DNA of 11,431 nt from Acidobacteriota bacterium (GCA_947465275.1 CANIAI010000031.1:1-11431); one strand, 5' to 3'; shown: positions 1 to 6,623, numbered from the stretch's first letter. Program-made: numbers and translations. Notes: a model not told the origin generated them from the letters alone.

Positions 1-41
1 TACGTCCCCCACCGCCTGCCCGTTGCAGCGCGGACCGCGCC

Positions 42-80
42 AAGAGAAAAGGGGCCGGCGAGCATGCGCTCACCGGCCCC
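42..80 (-). terminator. Intrinsic terminator of the S8 protease gene
   Basis: A stem-loop at 51-80 has arms GGGGCCGG and CCGGCCCC. One mismatch separates these from an inner GAGC/GCTC stem, with a four-base ATGC loop. Read on the minus strand, the hairpin is followed directly by TTTTCTCTT (complement of 42-50). It lies about 20 bases after the stop codon of the minus-strand protease gene. A GC-rich stem plus a T-rich tract in the right orientation is a classic Rho-independent terminator, and it is the clearest one in the window. Confidence 0.88.
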
Positions 81-100
81 GGTCGTGTGGTGCCCGTGTC

Positions 101-3073
101 TTACGGGTTGACGCGGACGATCGTCGGGTTCGGCAGCCCGGTGGCGCCGGCGTAGGCGATCGAGCCGAGGTACTTCTCGCCGGCCGTGAGGCCGCTGAAG
201 CTGAGCGAGATCGTCCCCTGGGTGCCCGTGACGGCGTTGGCCGGAGCCGTCACCGTCATGTTGCCCGCGTCGGCGCTGCCGAGGAGCCAGCTGTGCAGCC
301 GGAACGGCGAGCTGCCGTTCACGCCCCAGCCCTGGACGACGACCCGGTAGGTGCCGGCCGCCGGGTTCCGGACGTTCGCTTCTTCCTGCGACGTGCCGGT
401 GCCGCTCGTCGCGACGGCCGTGCCGGCAGCGTTGAAGACGCACATGTCGATGTCGGTGCCGGGGTTCACGTCGGCGTCGAACGTCGAGAAGCGCGCGTAG
501 GTGGTGCCCGCGGGCACGTCCACCTCGATGATCTGCGCGTTGGGCGAGGTCAGCGAGCAGCTGCTGTCGGTCGGGTCATCGGCCACGACGCCGGCGGTGA
601 TCGCCGCCGGCACGAGCCCGCGCGCGGTCGCCGAGAAGGCGCCGGAGTAGCCGAACGTCACCTGGTAGCTGCCGTTCACTTCCGCCGGTGCCGCGAGCGC
701 CACCGACCGGATGACCGCCGGGATGCGCACCGTGTGACCGCCGTTCCCGCTGAACGTGATCTGCCCGCCGGCGTAGGCGTTCAGCGCCGCGCTCGTGCGG
801 GTGAAGGTGAACGTCACCGTGCGCGACTGGCCACGGCCGATGGTGAAGCTGGCGGGCGACGCCGTCACCGTGATGCCGGTGAGCCCGGCGACCGCGACCG
901 AGTAGTTCTCGCTCGCGCTGCCCACGTTGGTCACCGTGCGGGTCACCGTCTGCACGCCCGCGAGGTCGCCGATGGCGATCGACGGGACGTTCAGGTTGCT
1001 CGGGTCGATCGCGGTGTAGGCCGAGCAGAACGAGCCCGGCTGGGTGCCGCAGATGAAGTTCAGCCAGTCGTTGAAGCCCGAGTCGAACACGAGGCCCGGG
1101 TCGGCCGCGGAGTTCGGCCGCACGTGGCCCGCGCCCTGGCGGAAGATCACCAGCGGGTTCGTGTTCGGCCCGTCGAGGACATCACCAGCGGTGGTCATGA
1201 GCGCCGACTTGATCATCATCGGCGACCAGTCGCGGTGCAGGTTCTTCAGCAGCGCGCCGAGGCCGGCCACGTGCGGGCTCGACATCGAGGTGCCGCTGTA
1301 GAGGTCGAAGTTGCGGCCCGAGTTGCCGGGAGGCGCGACAGCCGCGAGGATGTCCTGACCGGGCGCGATGACGTCCGGCTTCAGGAGGTCGCCGCCGCCC
1401 GCGAGGAGCGGACCGCGCGACGAGAACGACGCGGTGGTCGGCGCCGGCAGGTTGTAGACGATCTGCGCCTGCGCGATGCTGGCGGTCGCCAGTGCGCCGG
1501 CCGAGGCCGCATACGCCTTGATGGCCAGGCCGCTCGCGTTGCTGACGTGCACCGTCGGGACGAAGTGGAAGTCGGCGTTGAGCGAGCTGTCGGGGCTGTT
1601 GTACAGGACCATCCCGACGCCGCCGGCATCCGCCACCGCATGGCTCTTGTTCACGCGAGCCGTCACGCCGCGTCGGCAGATGACGATCTTGCCGGCGACC
1701 TTCGCCGGGTCGAGCACCGTCGAACCGTCCGTGGCGCCGTAGCAGAGCGCCAGCTGCGTCGCGTCGGCGCCAGGCAGGCCCGCGTCCACCGAGTCGATCA
1801 GCGACGCCGAGACCGCCGTGGCGACCGACGCACCCGTGAAGGACGCGCCGCTGCCGAGGGTCACCGAGCCTTCACCGTTCCGGTTGTGCGTGCCCGCGGC
1901 GACCGTGGTGAGCCACGGACCGGGGTGCGCCACCGTGCTGACGGTCGGGCCGCTGTTGCCGGCCGACGCCGCCACGAAGACGCCCGCGTCAGCCGCGAAC
2001 AGGTAGGCGATTTCGACCGAGTCGCGGAAGCTGGTCTGCGAGCCGCTGATCGAGAAGTTGATCACGTCGACGCCGTCGGCGACGGCCGCATCGATCGCGG
2101 CGACGCTGTCGGACGAGAAGCACGAGCCGCCCGAGCCGGTTTCCCAGCAGACCTTGTAGGCAGCGATGCGGGCGCGCGGCGCGATGCCGCTGACCGGGCC
2201 GAACACCGCGGCCGGGCCGTCGGTCGCCACATTCGCGTTGCCGCCGGCGGTGCTGGCGGTGTGCGTGCCGTGGCCACCGAAGTCACGCGGCGAGTTGAAC
2301 TCCCACGGGAGTTGCGCGTCGATGCCCGCGTTGCCGCCCCAGCCCGAGTTGAAGTACTGCGCGCCAATCAGCTTCTGGTTGCAGTTCGAGGCGGTGAACG
2401 CTTCGCCCGGCACACACTTGCCGTGCCAGCCGGGAATCTGCTGGTAGCTCAGCTTGCCGTCCTTCGTGGCGTTGCCGTTGCTGCCGGTGCGGTCGGAGAA
2501 CGAGAGGCTCTCCGGCCAGATGCCGCCATCGACGATGCCGATGATGACGTCTTCACCGGCCTTGCCGATGCCGCCGAGCTGGTCGTAGAGGCCGCCCGGG
2601 TCCTTGAGTCCCAGGAACGCCGGCGTCGACGACGTGTCGAGCGTGAGCGCCTGGTCCTTCTCGACCGAGAGCACGCCGAGGGAACCGGCGAGACGATCGG
2701 CCTGCTCCTTGGTCAGCTCGGCCGCGAAGCCGTTGAACGAGTAGTGGTAGTCGTACACCTTGCGGCCGCCGACCTGGGCGAGCACCGCGTCGTGGCGTGC
2801 GTCGAGATAGGCCGCGTACTGCACGACCTGCGGGCTGGTCGGGTCGATCTTCTGACCGCGGTTCGCCCTGGTCGCCTGATAGCCGGCAATGCCGCCGCGA
2901 TAAGCGACGACCGGCTGTTCGGCCATGCGCACGATGTAGAGGTTGTTCGAGCGGGCGGCGCTGCCGACCGCCTTGCCGGTGTCTTCGCGCTGGCCGAGGA
3001 CCGGGCCGCCGGCGGCGACCGCGATGGCGAGCGCGAGACCCGCGATCGCCTTGTATCCGAACTGTTTCGTCAT
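101..3073 (-). CDS. Secreted subtilisin-like serine protease (peptidase S8) with I9 propeptide, PA insert, Fn3-like and PPC-like C-terminal domains
   Basis: This is a 990-aa extracellular protease expected to hydrolyse proteins outside the cell. Residues 1-27 form a signal peptide (K8, a hydrophobic run at 9-22, probable cleavage near VLG|Q). Residues about 44-146 look like an inhibitor I9 propeptide (LYIVRM, then YHYSFNGFAAEL). The catalytic triad is Asp182 (IVDGGIWPES), His268 (GGHGTHTAS) and Ser596 (SGTSMSSPHVAG), with the oxyanion-hole Asn373 (AGNSGP), so the enzyme appears intact. A PA domain (about 440-535, GKIVICRRG) is inserted between His and Ser, as in plant cucumisin-type subtilases and bacterial Vpr. 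An Fn3-like domain (about 690-790, TRTVTNVGSASENY) and a beta-rich pre-peptidase-C-like domain (about 838-930) follow. No LPXTG, PEP-CTERM or Por sorting tail is evident. The start is supported by GGAG (3079-3082) five bases before the ATG. The gene is divergent from a winged-helix/TPR regulator. The family is certain; the substrate is unknown. Confidence 0.95.
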   Translation of the reverse strand: MTKQFGYKAIAGLALAIAVAAGGPVLGQREDTGKAVGSAARSNNLYIVRMAEQPVVAYRGGIAGYQATRANRGQKIDPTSPQVVQYAAYLDARHDAVLAQVGGRKVYDYHYSFNGFAAELTKEQADRLAGSLGVLSVEKDQALTLDTSSTPAFLGLKDPGGLYDQLGGIGKAGEDVIIGIVDGGIWPESLSFSDRTGSNGNATKDGKLSYQQIPGWHGKCVPGEAFTASNCNQKLIGAQYFNSGWGGNAGIDAQLPWEFNSPRDFGGHGTHTASTAGGNANVATDGPAAVFGPVSGIAPRARIAAYKVCWETGSGGSCFSSDSVAAIDAAVADGVDVINFSISGSQTSFRDSVEIAYLFAADAGVFVAASAGNSGPTVSTVAHPGPWLTTVAAGTHNRNGEGSVTLGSGASFTGASVATAVSASLIDSVDAGLPGADATQLALCYGATDGSTVLDPAKVAGKIVICRRGVTARVNKSHAVADAGGVGMVLYNSPDSSLNADFHFVPTVHVSNASGLAIKAYAASAGALATASIAQAQIVYNLPAPTTASFSSRGPLLAGGGDLLKPDVIAPGQDILAAVAPPGNSGRNFDLYSGTSMSSPHVAGLGALLKNLHRDWSPMMIKSALMTTAGDVLDGPNTNPLVIFRQGAGHVRPNSAADPGLVFDSGFNDWLNFICGTQPGSFCSAYTAIDPSNLNVPSIAIGDLAGVQTVTRTVTNVGSASENYSVAVAGLTGITVTASPASFTIGRGQSRTVTFTFTRTSAALNAYAGGQITFSGNGGHTVRIPAVIRSVALAAPAEVNGSYQVTFGYSGAFSATARGLVPAAITAGVVADDPTDSSCSLTSPNAQIIEVDVPAGTTYARFSTFDADVNPGTDIDMCVFNAAGTAVATSGTGTSQEEANVRNPAAGTYRVVVQGWGVNGSSPFRLHSWLLGSADAGNMTVTAPANAVTGTQGTISLSFSGLTAGEKYLGSIAYAGATGLPNPTIVRVNP

Positions 3074-3078
3074 GCGTA

Positions 3079-3082
3079 CTCC
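3079..3082 (-). promoter_or_regulatory. Ribosome binding site of the S8 protease gene
   Basis: On the minus strand GGAG lies five bases before the ATG at 3073, preceding a protein that begins with an immediate signal peptide. This fixes the start choice. Confidence 0.7.
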
Positions 3083-3399
3083 AATGGGGTTGTGGAGCCG
3101 TGGTCGAGTGGAAGGCGGGGGAGTCCGATCGAGTGCCTTCCGTCGTGCAATGCGGGCGCTGACCGGCCCTGCACACCTGCGGGAACCTCCTGCAGGCGAG
3201 CGCGTCCATACGCTGCGGGGCCGGGCTTACGCGAACATCGGGCGTCCTGTGGCCATACCCTCTCACCGCCAACGCAGTGTTTCAAGCGTCATTTGCGGTA
3301 ATCGTCATCTCGGTAACTCAGCGGGCTCATTAGTCGCCGTCACGACGAACTTCGGGCGCCGCCTGGGCAGTCTCTTGCCTGTTTTGCACTGCTGTCGGG

Positions 3400-3483
3400 C
3401 TGTCCCGCGCGGGGTCACGACCATCCCGGAGGTACACGCGCCCATCCCGGGCGTACACGCGGCTGTCCCGGTGCGCCGAGGCT
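3400..3483. repeat. Degenerate 21-bp tandem repeat, four units
   Basis: Four consecutive 21-bp units start at 3400, 3421, 3442 and 3463. They begin CTGTCCCG, CCATCCCGG, CCATCCCGG and CTGTCCCGG. The two central units are nearly identical and share GTACACGCG in their second half; the first has GGTCACG at the equivalent place. A weaker fifth unit may start at 3379 (CTGTTTTG). The 21-bp period is two helical turns, so every unit faces the same side of the DNA. The array lies between a PhoB-type regulator gene and its divergent neighbour, which suggests operators. That function is inferred; the repeat itself is directly visible. Confidence 0.7.
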
Positions 3484-3502
3484 TCGTGGCCGATGGAGGC
3501 GT

Positions 3503-3518
3503 GTCGTCAGCCGACGAC
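3503..3518. repeat. Small perfect inverted repeat GTCGTC-AGCC-GACGAC
   Basis: Six-base arms GTCGTC and GACGAC flank a four-base spacer. It lies between the 21-bp repeats and a larger palindrome. It could be an operator half of the same region or chance in GC-rich DNA. Confidence 0.45.
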
Positions 3519-3529
3519 CGCGCGTGTGT

Positions 3530-3555
3530 GGCCGGCTGACACGTGTCGTCCGGCC
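3530..3555. repeat. Near-perfect 26-bp palindrome
   Basis: The arms GGCCGG and CCGGCC flank a perfect ten-base core GACACGTGTC. The two-base joints (CT and GT) are the only imperfect positions, and one of those is a G-T wobble. There is no unpaired loop, so a DNA-binding dimer site is likelier than an RNA hairpin. No T tract follows. It lies about 50 bp beyond the 21-bp repeats. Confidence 0.65.
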
Positions 3556-3656
3556 GGTGCGCGCGTACGACTCGCCGATGCGCGAGTGGTGGGTCGCCGG
3601 CGGCGGTGTGTGCCTGGCTGATGGTCACGCGCGGTGTGGCGGGTCCCTCAGCCTGT

Positions 3657-3685
3657 TCGGCCGGTGATCGCGGCACACCGGCCGA
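3657..3685. repeat. Inverted repeat with 10-bp perfect arms
   Basis: TCGGCCGGTG (3657-3666) is matched perfectly by CACCGGCCGA (3676-3685) around a nine-base loop. It shares the GGCCGG core of the 26-bp palindrome upstream. No T tract follows, so there is no sign that it is an intrinsic terminator. A further weaker inverted repeat, ACCGGC/GCCGGT (3703-3708/3724-3729), comes next. Confidence 0.6.
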
Positions 3686-3852
3686 CCTACACGAGGCAGG
3701 TGACCGGCCGCCTCGCCGGTGTCGCCGGTCGTCACGCGCATTCCGGACGCCGAGACGCCTGCCTGGCCGCGATTTGCACGCAGCTCCGATCACTTTGCGT
3801 GCAACCCCACCGATCTGCCTTGCGCGCACGCCGCGAGGCCGTCAGGCCCGGC

Positions 3853-3858
3853 GACAAT
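3853..3858 (+). promoter_or_regulatory. Candidate -10 box (GACAAT) for a leaderless winged-helix regulator mRNA
   Basis: GACAAT ends nine bases before the ATG at 3868, and there is no Shine-Dalgarno sequence between them. Transcription would start at or within a few bases of the start codon. I see no good -35 match at the usual spacing. The placement resembles the boxes before the genes at 10422 and 11425, which is the main support. Confidence 0.4.
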
Positions 3859-3867
3859 GGCGCGTCG

Positions 3868-5322
3868 ATGCAGACTCGTGGCCTCGACCGATTCGGACCC
3901 TTCCAACTGGATGCCCGCCGACGGCAGCTGATGCGCGGTCCCGAAACCGTGTGGTTGCCCGATCGCCAGATGGATGTGCTGCTCACGCTGGCCGCCCGCG
4001 CCGGTCAACTCGTCTCGAAGGAGACGCTGGCGGAAACGGTCTGGCGAGACGTGGCCGTGACCGACAACAGCATCGTGCAGGCGGTGAGCGGGCTGCGACA
4101 GGCACTGGGCGATGCCCCGGACGGTCCCGGGTACATCCAGACGCATGTGCGTCAGGGATATCGCTTCAGCGCGCCGGTCGAGCAGGTGCAGGACGGGACG
4201 ACCAGCGCGTCACTCGATGCGCTCCTCAACGGCTACCGCGCGTTCGTGGACGGGCGCGCCGCGCTCGAGACGCTCGATCGACCGGGCGTGGCGCGCGCCC
4301 GGCAGGCGTTCGAGGAGGCGTTACGCGTCGAGCCCGGGTTTGCCGCGGCTCACATCGGACTCGGCCATGCCTTCCTGCTGGCGTTCGAGGCCACGCGGGT
4401 CGACGCGGCGCCAGACAGCTACCTGCTCTCACGCGCCAGCCAGCACGCCCGCGAGGGGTGCCTGCTGCATCCGTGGTCCGGCGATGCCTGGAGCATCCTC
4501 GCCCTCGTGCGGCATCGCTGCGGCGAGTGGCGGGAGGCGCTCGCAGCCGGGCGCAAGGCCACCACGCTCGAGCCCGATGACTGGCGGCACCTGATTCGGC
4601 TCGCCGTCGTGAGCTGGGGCGAGGAGCGCCTACGCGCCGCGCGACGGGCGTGCGACCTTTGCCCGGATCTCGCGCTCGGCCACTGGTTCGCGGCGACCGT
4701 CTTCGTGGCACGCCAGCGGCTCGACCGCGCGCTGGAGGAACTGCGTGCCGGCTGTGCCGCGCAAGACGGCCTGCAGGCCGCCCGTCTCGCCGGGGGCGAC
4801 GTACCGCCGCGATTCCCGGCGGCCGGACTCCACTGGTTGCGTGGACTCGTGCTCGCCGCGAGCGGGGACGAGGAGGCGGCGCTCGAGGCGTTCGCGCAGG
4901 AACTGACGTTCGAGGACGCCGCGCACATCTACGCGCGCGAAGCGGCCGCGAACAGCTGGTATGCCACCGGTGCGGTCTACCTGCGACAGGGACGCCTCGA
5001 CGAGGCGAATGCCGCGTTCGGGCAGACGCTGGCCCGTGTGCCGACGCACGCCATCGCGGCCGCGTGCCTGGGCCGTCACCAACAGGCCGGCCCGGTGGTG
5101 ACGGCCGCCGATCGGGGACTCGAGGCGGTGCTGGCGCGCGCGGCGACCCTGACGCTGGGCGGAAACCCCGAGGCGGCCGCCGCGTTCGTGCACTGCGCGC
5201 TCCCACAGGCGCTGCCCACGTCGGCGGGATGGGCGCTGCCGGTCGACCCGGTGCTGCGCCCGCTGGAACACCGGTCCGCCTGGGCACCCGTGCTGTCTGA
5301 ACTGCGTGCACGCGGCCTGTGA
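3868..5322 (+). CDS. Winged-helix (OmpR/PhoB-type) transcriptional regulator with TPR-like C-terminal region
   Basis: This is a 484-aa one-component regulator. Residues about 8-103 form a Trans_reg_C winged helix: FGPFQLD start, a VWLPDRQMDVLLTLAARAGQLVSK-type helix-loop, the recognition-helix region DNSIVQAVSGLRQALGD, and the closing wing GYIQTHVRQGYRF. From about 115 to 440 the protein is an Ala/Leu/Arg-rich helical array with TPR-like pairs (for example ARQAFEEALRVEPGFAAAHIGLGHAFL and AVYLRQGRLDEANAAFGQTLARVP). No transmembrane segment separates the two parts, unlike CadC-type regulators, so it should act in the cytoplasm. No receiver or kinase domain is present. The reading frame is open further upstream (to 3634), but the winged-helix homology begins just after the ATG at 3868. 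The gene is divergent from the S8 protease, with repeats between them that could be its binding sites. Target genes and signal are unknown. Confidence 0.87.
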   Translation: MQTRGLDRFGPFQLDARRRQLMRGPETVWLPDRQMDVLLTLAARAGQLVSKETLAETVWRDVAVTDNSIVQAVSGLRQALGDAPDGPGYIQTHVRQGYRFSAPVEQVQDGTTSASLDALLNGYRAFVDGRAALETLDRPGVARARQAFEEALRVEPGFAAAHIGLGHAFLLAFEATRVDAAPDSYLLSRASQHAREGCLLHPWSGDAWSILALVRHRCGEWREALAAGRKATTLEPDDWRHLIRLAVVSWGEERLRAARRACDLCPDLALGHWFAATVFVARQRLDRALEELRAGCAAQDGLQAARLAGGDVPPRFPAAGLHWLRGLVLAASGDEEAALEAFAQELTFEDAAHIYAREAAANSWYATGAVYLRQGRLDEANAAFGQTLARVPTHAIAAACLGRHQQAGPVVTAADRGLEAVLARAATLTLGGNPEAAAAFVHCALPQALPTSAGWALPVDPVLRPLEHRSAWAPVLSELRARGL

Positions 5323-5342
5323 GGACGACGACCCGCCCCGTA

Positions 5343-5356
5343 TGAATTCGAATTCA
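5343..5356. promoter_or_regulatory. Perfect 14-bp palindrome TGAATTCGAATTCA in an AT-rich island
   Basis: This is a perfect palindrome of two overlapping-style GAATTC sites, in an unusually AT-rich patch between the regulator's stop and the next gene. It is followed by spaced ATTCA/TTCACG repeats (5352, 5362 and 5374), roughly one helical turn apart. The position, about 75-85 bases before the ATG at 5428, fits an operator or promoter region. TATGAA (5341-5346) is a possible but weak -10 hexamer. Function is inferred. Confidence 0.5.
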
Positions 5357-5414
5357 GCGTAATTCACGCCGCAGTTCACGACTTCGGACCCTTCCCGGCC
5401 CGACCATGGCGAGC

Positions 5415-5421
5415 AAGGAGG
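5415..5421 (+). promoter_or_regulatory. Strong ribosome binding site for the 272-aa protein
   Basis: AAGGAGG lies six bases before the ATG at 5428. This near-consensus site is the best evidence that the unknown gene is real and that it starts here. Confidence 0.85.
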
Positions 5422-5427
5422 TTCGCC

Positions 5428-6246
5428 ATGCGAACAGATGAACTGAGACGGTACGAAATGTTGCAGCGGGTGCGCGCGTTCGGCGCGGCCCATCCCCGGA
5501 TCTTCCCGGCCGGCAGCGGCGGGGCTGAGGCGCTCGACGCGGTCTCGTCCGCGGTGACGCGTCTCTCGGAGCACGCGACCGCGAAGGTGGCGGCCGCGGC
5601 CCAGGGCCGGCCGCGGAAGACGCTGGCGCGTGAGGCGCTGGTGCGCCAGTTGAAGACGCTGAGTCGGTGCGCGAAGGTCATCGCGGAGGAGACACCGGGG
5701 TTCGATGGGCCGTTCGCGCTGCCCAAGAGCGTGGCCGACCAGCGGTTGCTGACGACCGGGCGCGTCTTCCGCGCGCACGCCGAACCCGTGGCGGCGCGCT
5801 TCGTGGAACTCGGGCTGCCAGTCTCGTTCCTGGCCGACCTCGACGCCGCGATCGCGGAGTTCGTCGAGGCGATTGGTGACCGTGACGCGGGCCGTGACGG
5901 TCAGGTGGCGTCGATGGTGGCGATCCGGGCGGAACTGCAGGCCGGGCGCGCCGCCGTGCGACGGATGCACGAGGTGGTCGCGCTGCATGCGGCCGATGAC
6001 CCCGCGGTGCTCGCCGTCTGGGCGCGCGACAGGCGCGTTCAGGGACGGGGCGGCGCGGGCGGGCCGAAGCCGGAGCCGGAGCCGGAGCCGGAGCCCGGGC
6101 AGAGCCTTGCGGCTGCGGCCGACGCGGCGGTGACGTCGTACCAACCGGTCGTGTCCGATGAGACACCGACCCCGGCACCGGCACCGGCGCCCGCAGCGCC
6201 GGTCACGTCGGCTGTCACCGCGCCCGACGACGAGCGCGCCGCCTGA
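5428..6246 (+). CDS. Hypothetical helical protein with Pro/Glu- and Pro/Ala-rich C-terminal tail
   Basis: I do not recognise a named family for this 272-aa protein. Residues 1-205 are soluble, Ala-rich and predicted largely helical by composition (RTDELRRYEMLQRVRAFGAAHP, then long amphipathic stretches such as LDAAIAEFVEAIGDRDAGRD). They have one cysteine, no signal peptide and no membrane segment, so a cytoplasmic location is likely. From about 206 the chain becomes low-complexity and disordered: Gly/Arg-rich, then PKP followed by four EP units (213-223), then a linker and a Pro/Ala run (248-257). The tail recalls TonB-type or linker regions, but there is no anchor or TonB domain. The start is set by the strong Shine-Dalgarno sequence. 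The next genes are a small zinc-ribbon protein and a secreted protease in the same direction, at about 100-bp gaps; co-transcription is possible but unproven. High GC at third positions throughout supports real coding. Confidence 0.82.
   Translation: MRTDELRRYEMLQRVRAFGAAHPRIFPAGSGGAEALDAVSSAVTRLSEHATAKVAAAAQGRPRKTLAREALVRQLKTLSRCAKVIAEETPGFDGPFALPKSVADQRLLTTGRVFRAHAEPVAARFVELGLPVSFLADLDAAIAEFVEAIGDRDAGRDGQVASMVAIRAELQAGRAAVRRMHEVVALHAADDPAVLAVWARDRRVQGRGGAGGPKPEPEPEPEPGQSLAAAADAAVTSYQPVVSDETPTPAPAPAPAAPVTSAVTAPDDERAA
6064..6099 (+). repeat. Six-base tandem repeat coding for EP units
   Basis: GCCGGA-type hexamers repeat in frame and encode four successive Glu-Pro units after PKP in the 272-aa protein. 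Such short in-frame repeats can change length by slippage without shifting the frame. Confidence 0.75.
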
Positions 6247-6265
6247 TCCGTCGCGCGATCACCAA

Positions 6266-6296
6266 CGGCCGGGAGCGAGGGCCACGCTCCCGGCCG
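6266..6296 (+). terminator. Strong GC hairpin after the 272-aa gene (possible terminator or processing site)
   Basis: CGGCCGGGAGCG (6266-6277) pairs perfectly with CGCTCCCGGCCG (6285-6296) around a seven-base loop, a 12-bp stem starting 19 bases after the stop codon. No T tract follows (GGCGAACATCC), so a classic intrinsic terminator is not shown. It could reduce readthrough into the zinc-ribbon gene or protect the upstream mRNA end. Confidence 0.5.
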
Positions 6297-6350
6297 GCGA
6301 ACATCCGGCGTATGACCTCTCCGGTCCCACCCCGGCGCGACACTGTGCGC

Positions 6351-6357
6351 AGGGAGG
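6351..6357 (+). promoter_or_regulatory. Ribosome binding site deciding the start of the zinc-ribbon gene
   Basis: AGGGAGG lies five bases before the ATG at 6363. An in-frame ATG at 6312 has no such site, so 6363 is preferred as the start. Confidence 0.78.
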
Positions 6358-6362
6358 ATCGG

Positions 6363-6623
6363 ATGTCACTCGCTGCCTCACGGGAATCGAAGTCGAGCCG
6401 CCGCCACTGCCGCGGCTGCGGGAGCCGCCGGGCGCGCTTCCAGTTTCGCGGCCACGTGCGCGCGGACCGCGATCACACCCTCTGCTTCGAGTGCTTCCGG
6501 TCCGAGACCGACCGCCGGCGCGCGATGGTCATGCGCGCGAGCGGCACGACGAACGGGCTTCCCGCCGACAGAAGTCTGCGCCCGCCGCGTCAGCCTTTCG
6601 TCGATCGCGCAGTCGCCCTCTGA
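6363..6623 (+). CDS. Small four-cysteine zinc-ribbon-like protein
   Basis: This 86-aa basic protein carries Cys16-x2-Cys19 (HCRGCGSRRARF) and Cys41-x2-Cys44 (LCFECFR), with a 21-residue spacer. That is the arrangement of a structural zinc ribbon. The region between has RFQFRGHVRADRDHT and the region after it is Arg-rich (DRRRAMVMR), so nucleic-acid or protein binding is plausible. The C-terminal third is Pro/Arg-rich and probably disordered. There is no signal peptide. It resembles small zinc-ribbon proteins of unknown function, but I cannot name a family or symbol. The frame is open upstream to 6312, but the Shine-Dalgarno sequence favours 6363. It lies between the 272-aa unknown protein and a secreted metalloprotease, all in the same direction. 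The conserved-looking cysteine pairs and the ribosome site argue that it is a real gene. Confidence 0.75.
   Translation: MSLAASRESKSSRRHCRGCGSRRARFQFRGHVRADRDHTLCFECFRSETDRRRAMVMRASGTTNGLPADRSLRPPRQPFVDRAVAL

Larger units (their letters stand above)
3074..3867. other. Long divergent intergenic region, rich in repeats and palindromes, no convincing gene
   Basis: About 794 bp lie between the start codons of the S8 protease (minus) and the winged-helix/TPR regulator (plus). The open frames crossing it are Arg/Pro/Ala-rich, start at poor codons without a ribosome site and match no family I recognise, so I read it as non-coding. The protease-proximal part (3074-3300) would be its 5' leader and promoter. 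It contains an inverted repeat GGAAGGC (3110-3116)/GCCTTCC (3135-3141). The central part holds the 21-bp tandem repeats and several inverted repeats listed separately. GTCACGCG also recurs at 3624-3631 and 3731-3738. I found no convincing -35/-10 pair for the protease. Confidence 0.6.

Noticed and set aside
3088..3165. tRNA-like stretch (GAGCCGTGGTCGAGTGG resembles a serine tRNA A-box)
   Set aside because: No matching B-box, anticodon arm or acceptor stem can be paired, so it is not a tRNA.
3070..3285. A 71-codon minus-strand frame ending in an ATGA overlap with the S8 start, like a coupled leader peptide
   Set aside because: It starts with TTG, has no ribosome site, and its Arg/Pro/Gly-rich sequence shows no domain. 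The overlap is probably chance.
3240..3290. A promoter for the S8 gene with TTGAAA (minus strand) as -35 and GGTATG as -10
   Set aside because: The spacing is about 20 bases and the -10 match is poor, so I do not assign it.
23..3301. A 1092-residue open frame on the plus strand opposite the S8 protease
   Set aside because: It is Arg/Ala/Val/Asp-rich with no domain, and it exists because GC-rich codon use on the other strand removes stops. The opposite strand has an intact catalytic triad and signal peptide.
3305..3829. A 174-codon minus-strand frame in the intergenic region
   Set aside because: The composition (Arg/Pro/Ala/Thr) has no domain. The in-frame repeat GMGACTS-type units only reflect the 21-bp DNA repeat, whose length is divisible by three.
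3543..4580. A 345-codon plus-strand frame overlapping the regulator
   Set aside because: It is a frame-shifted shadow of the winged-helix/TPR gene, with Arg-rich nonsense composition.
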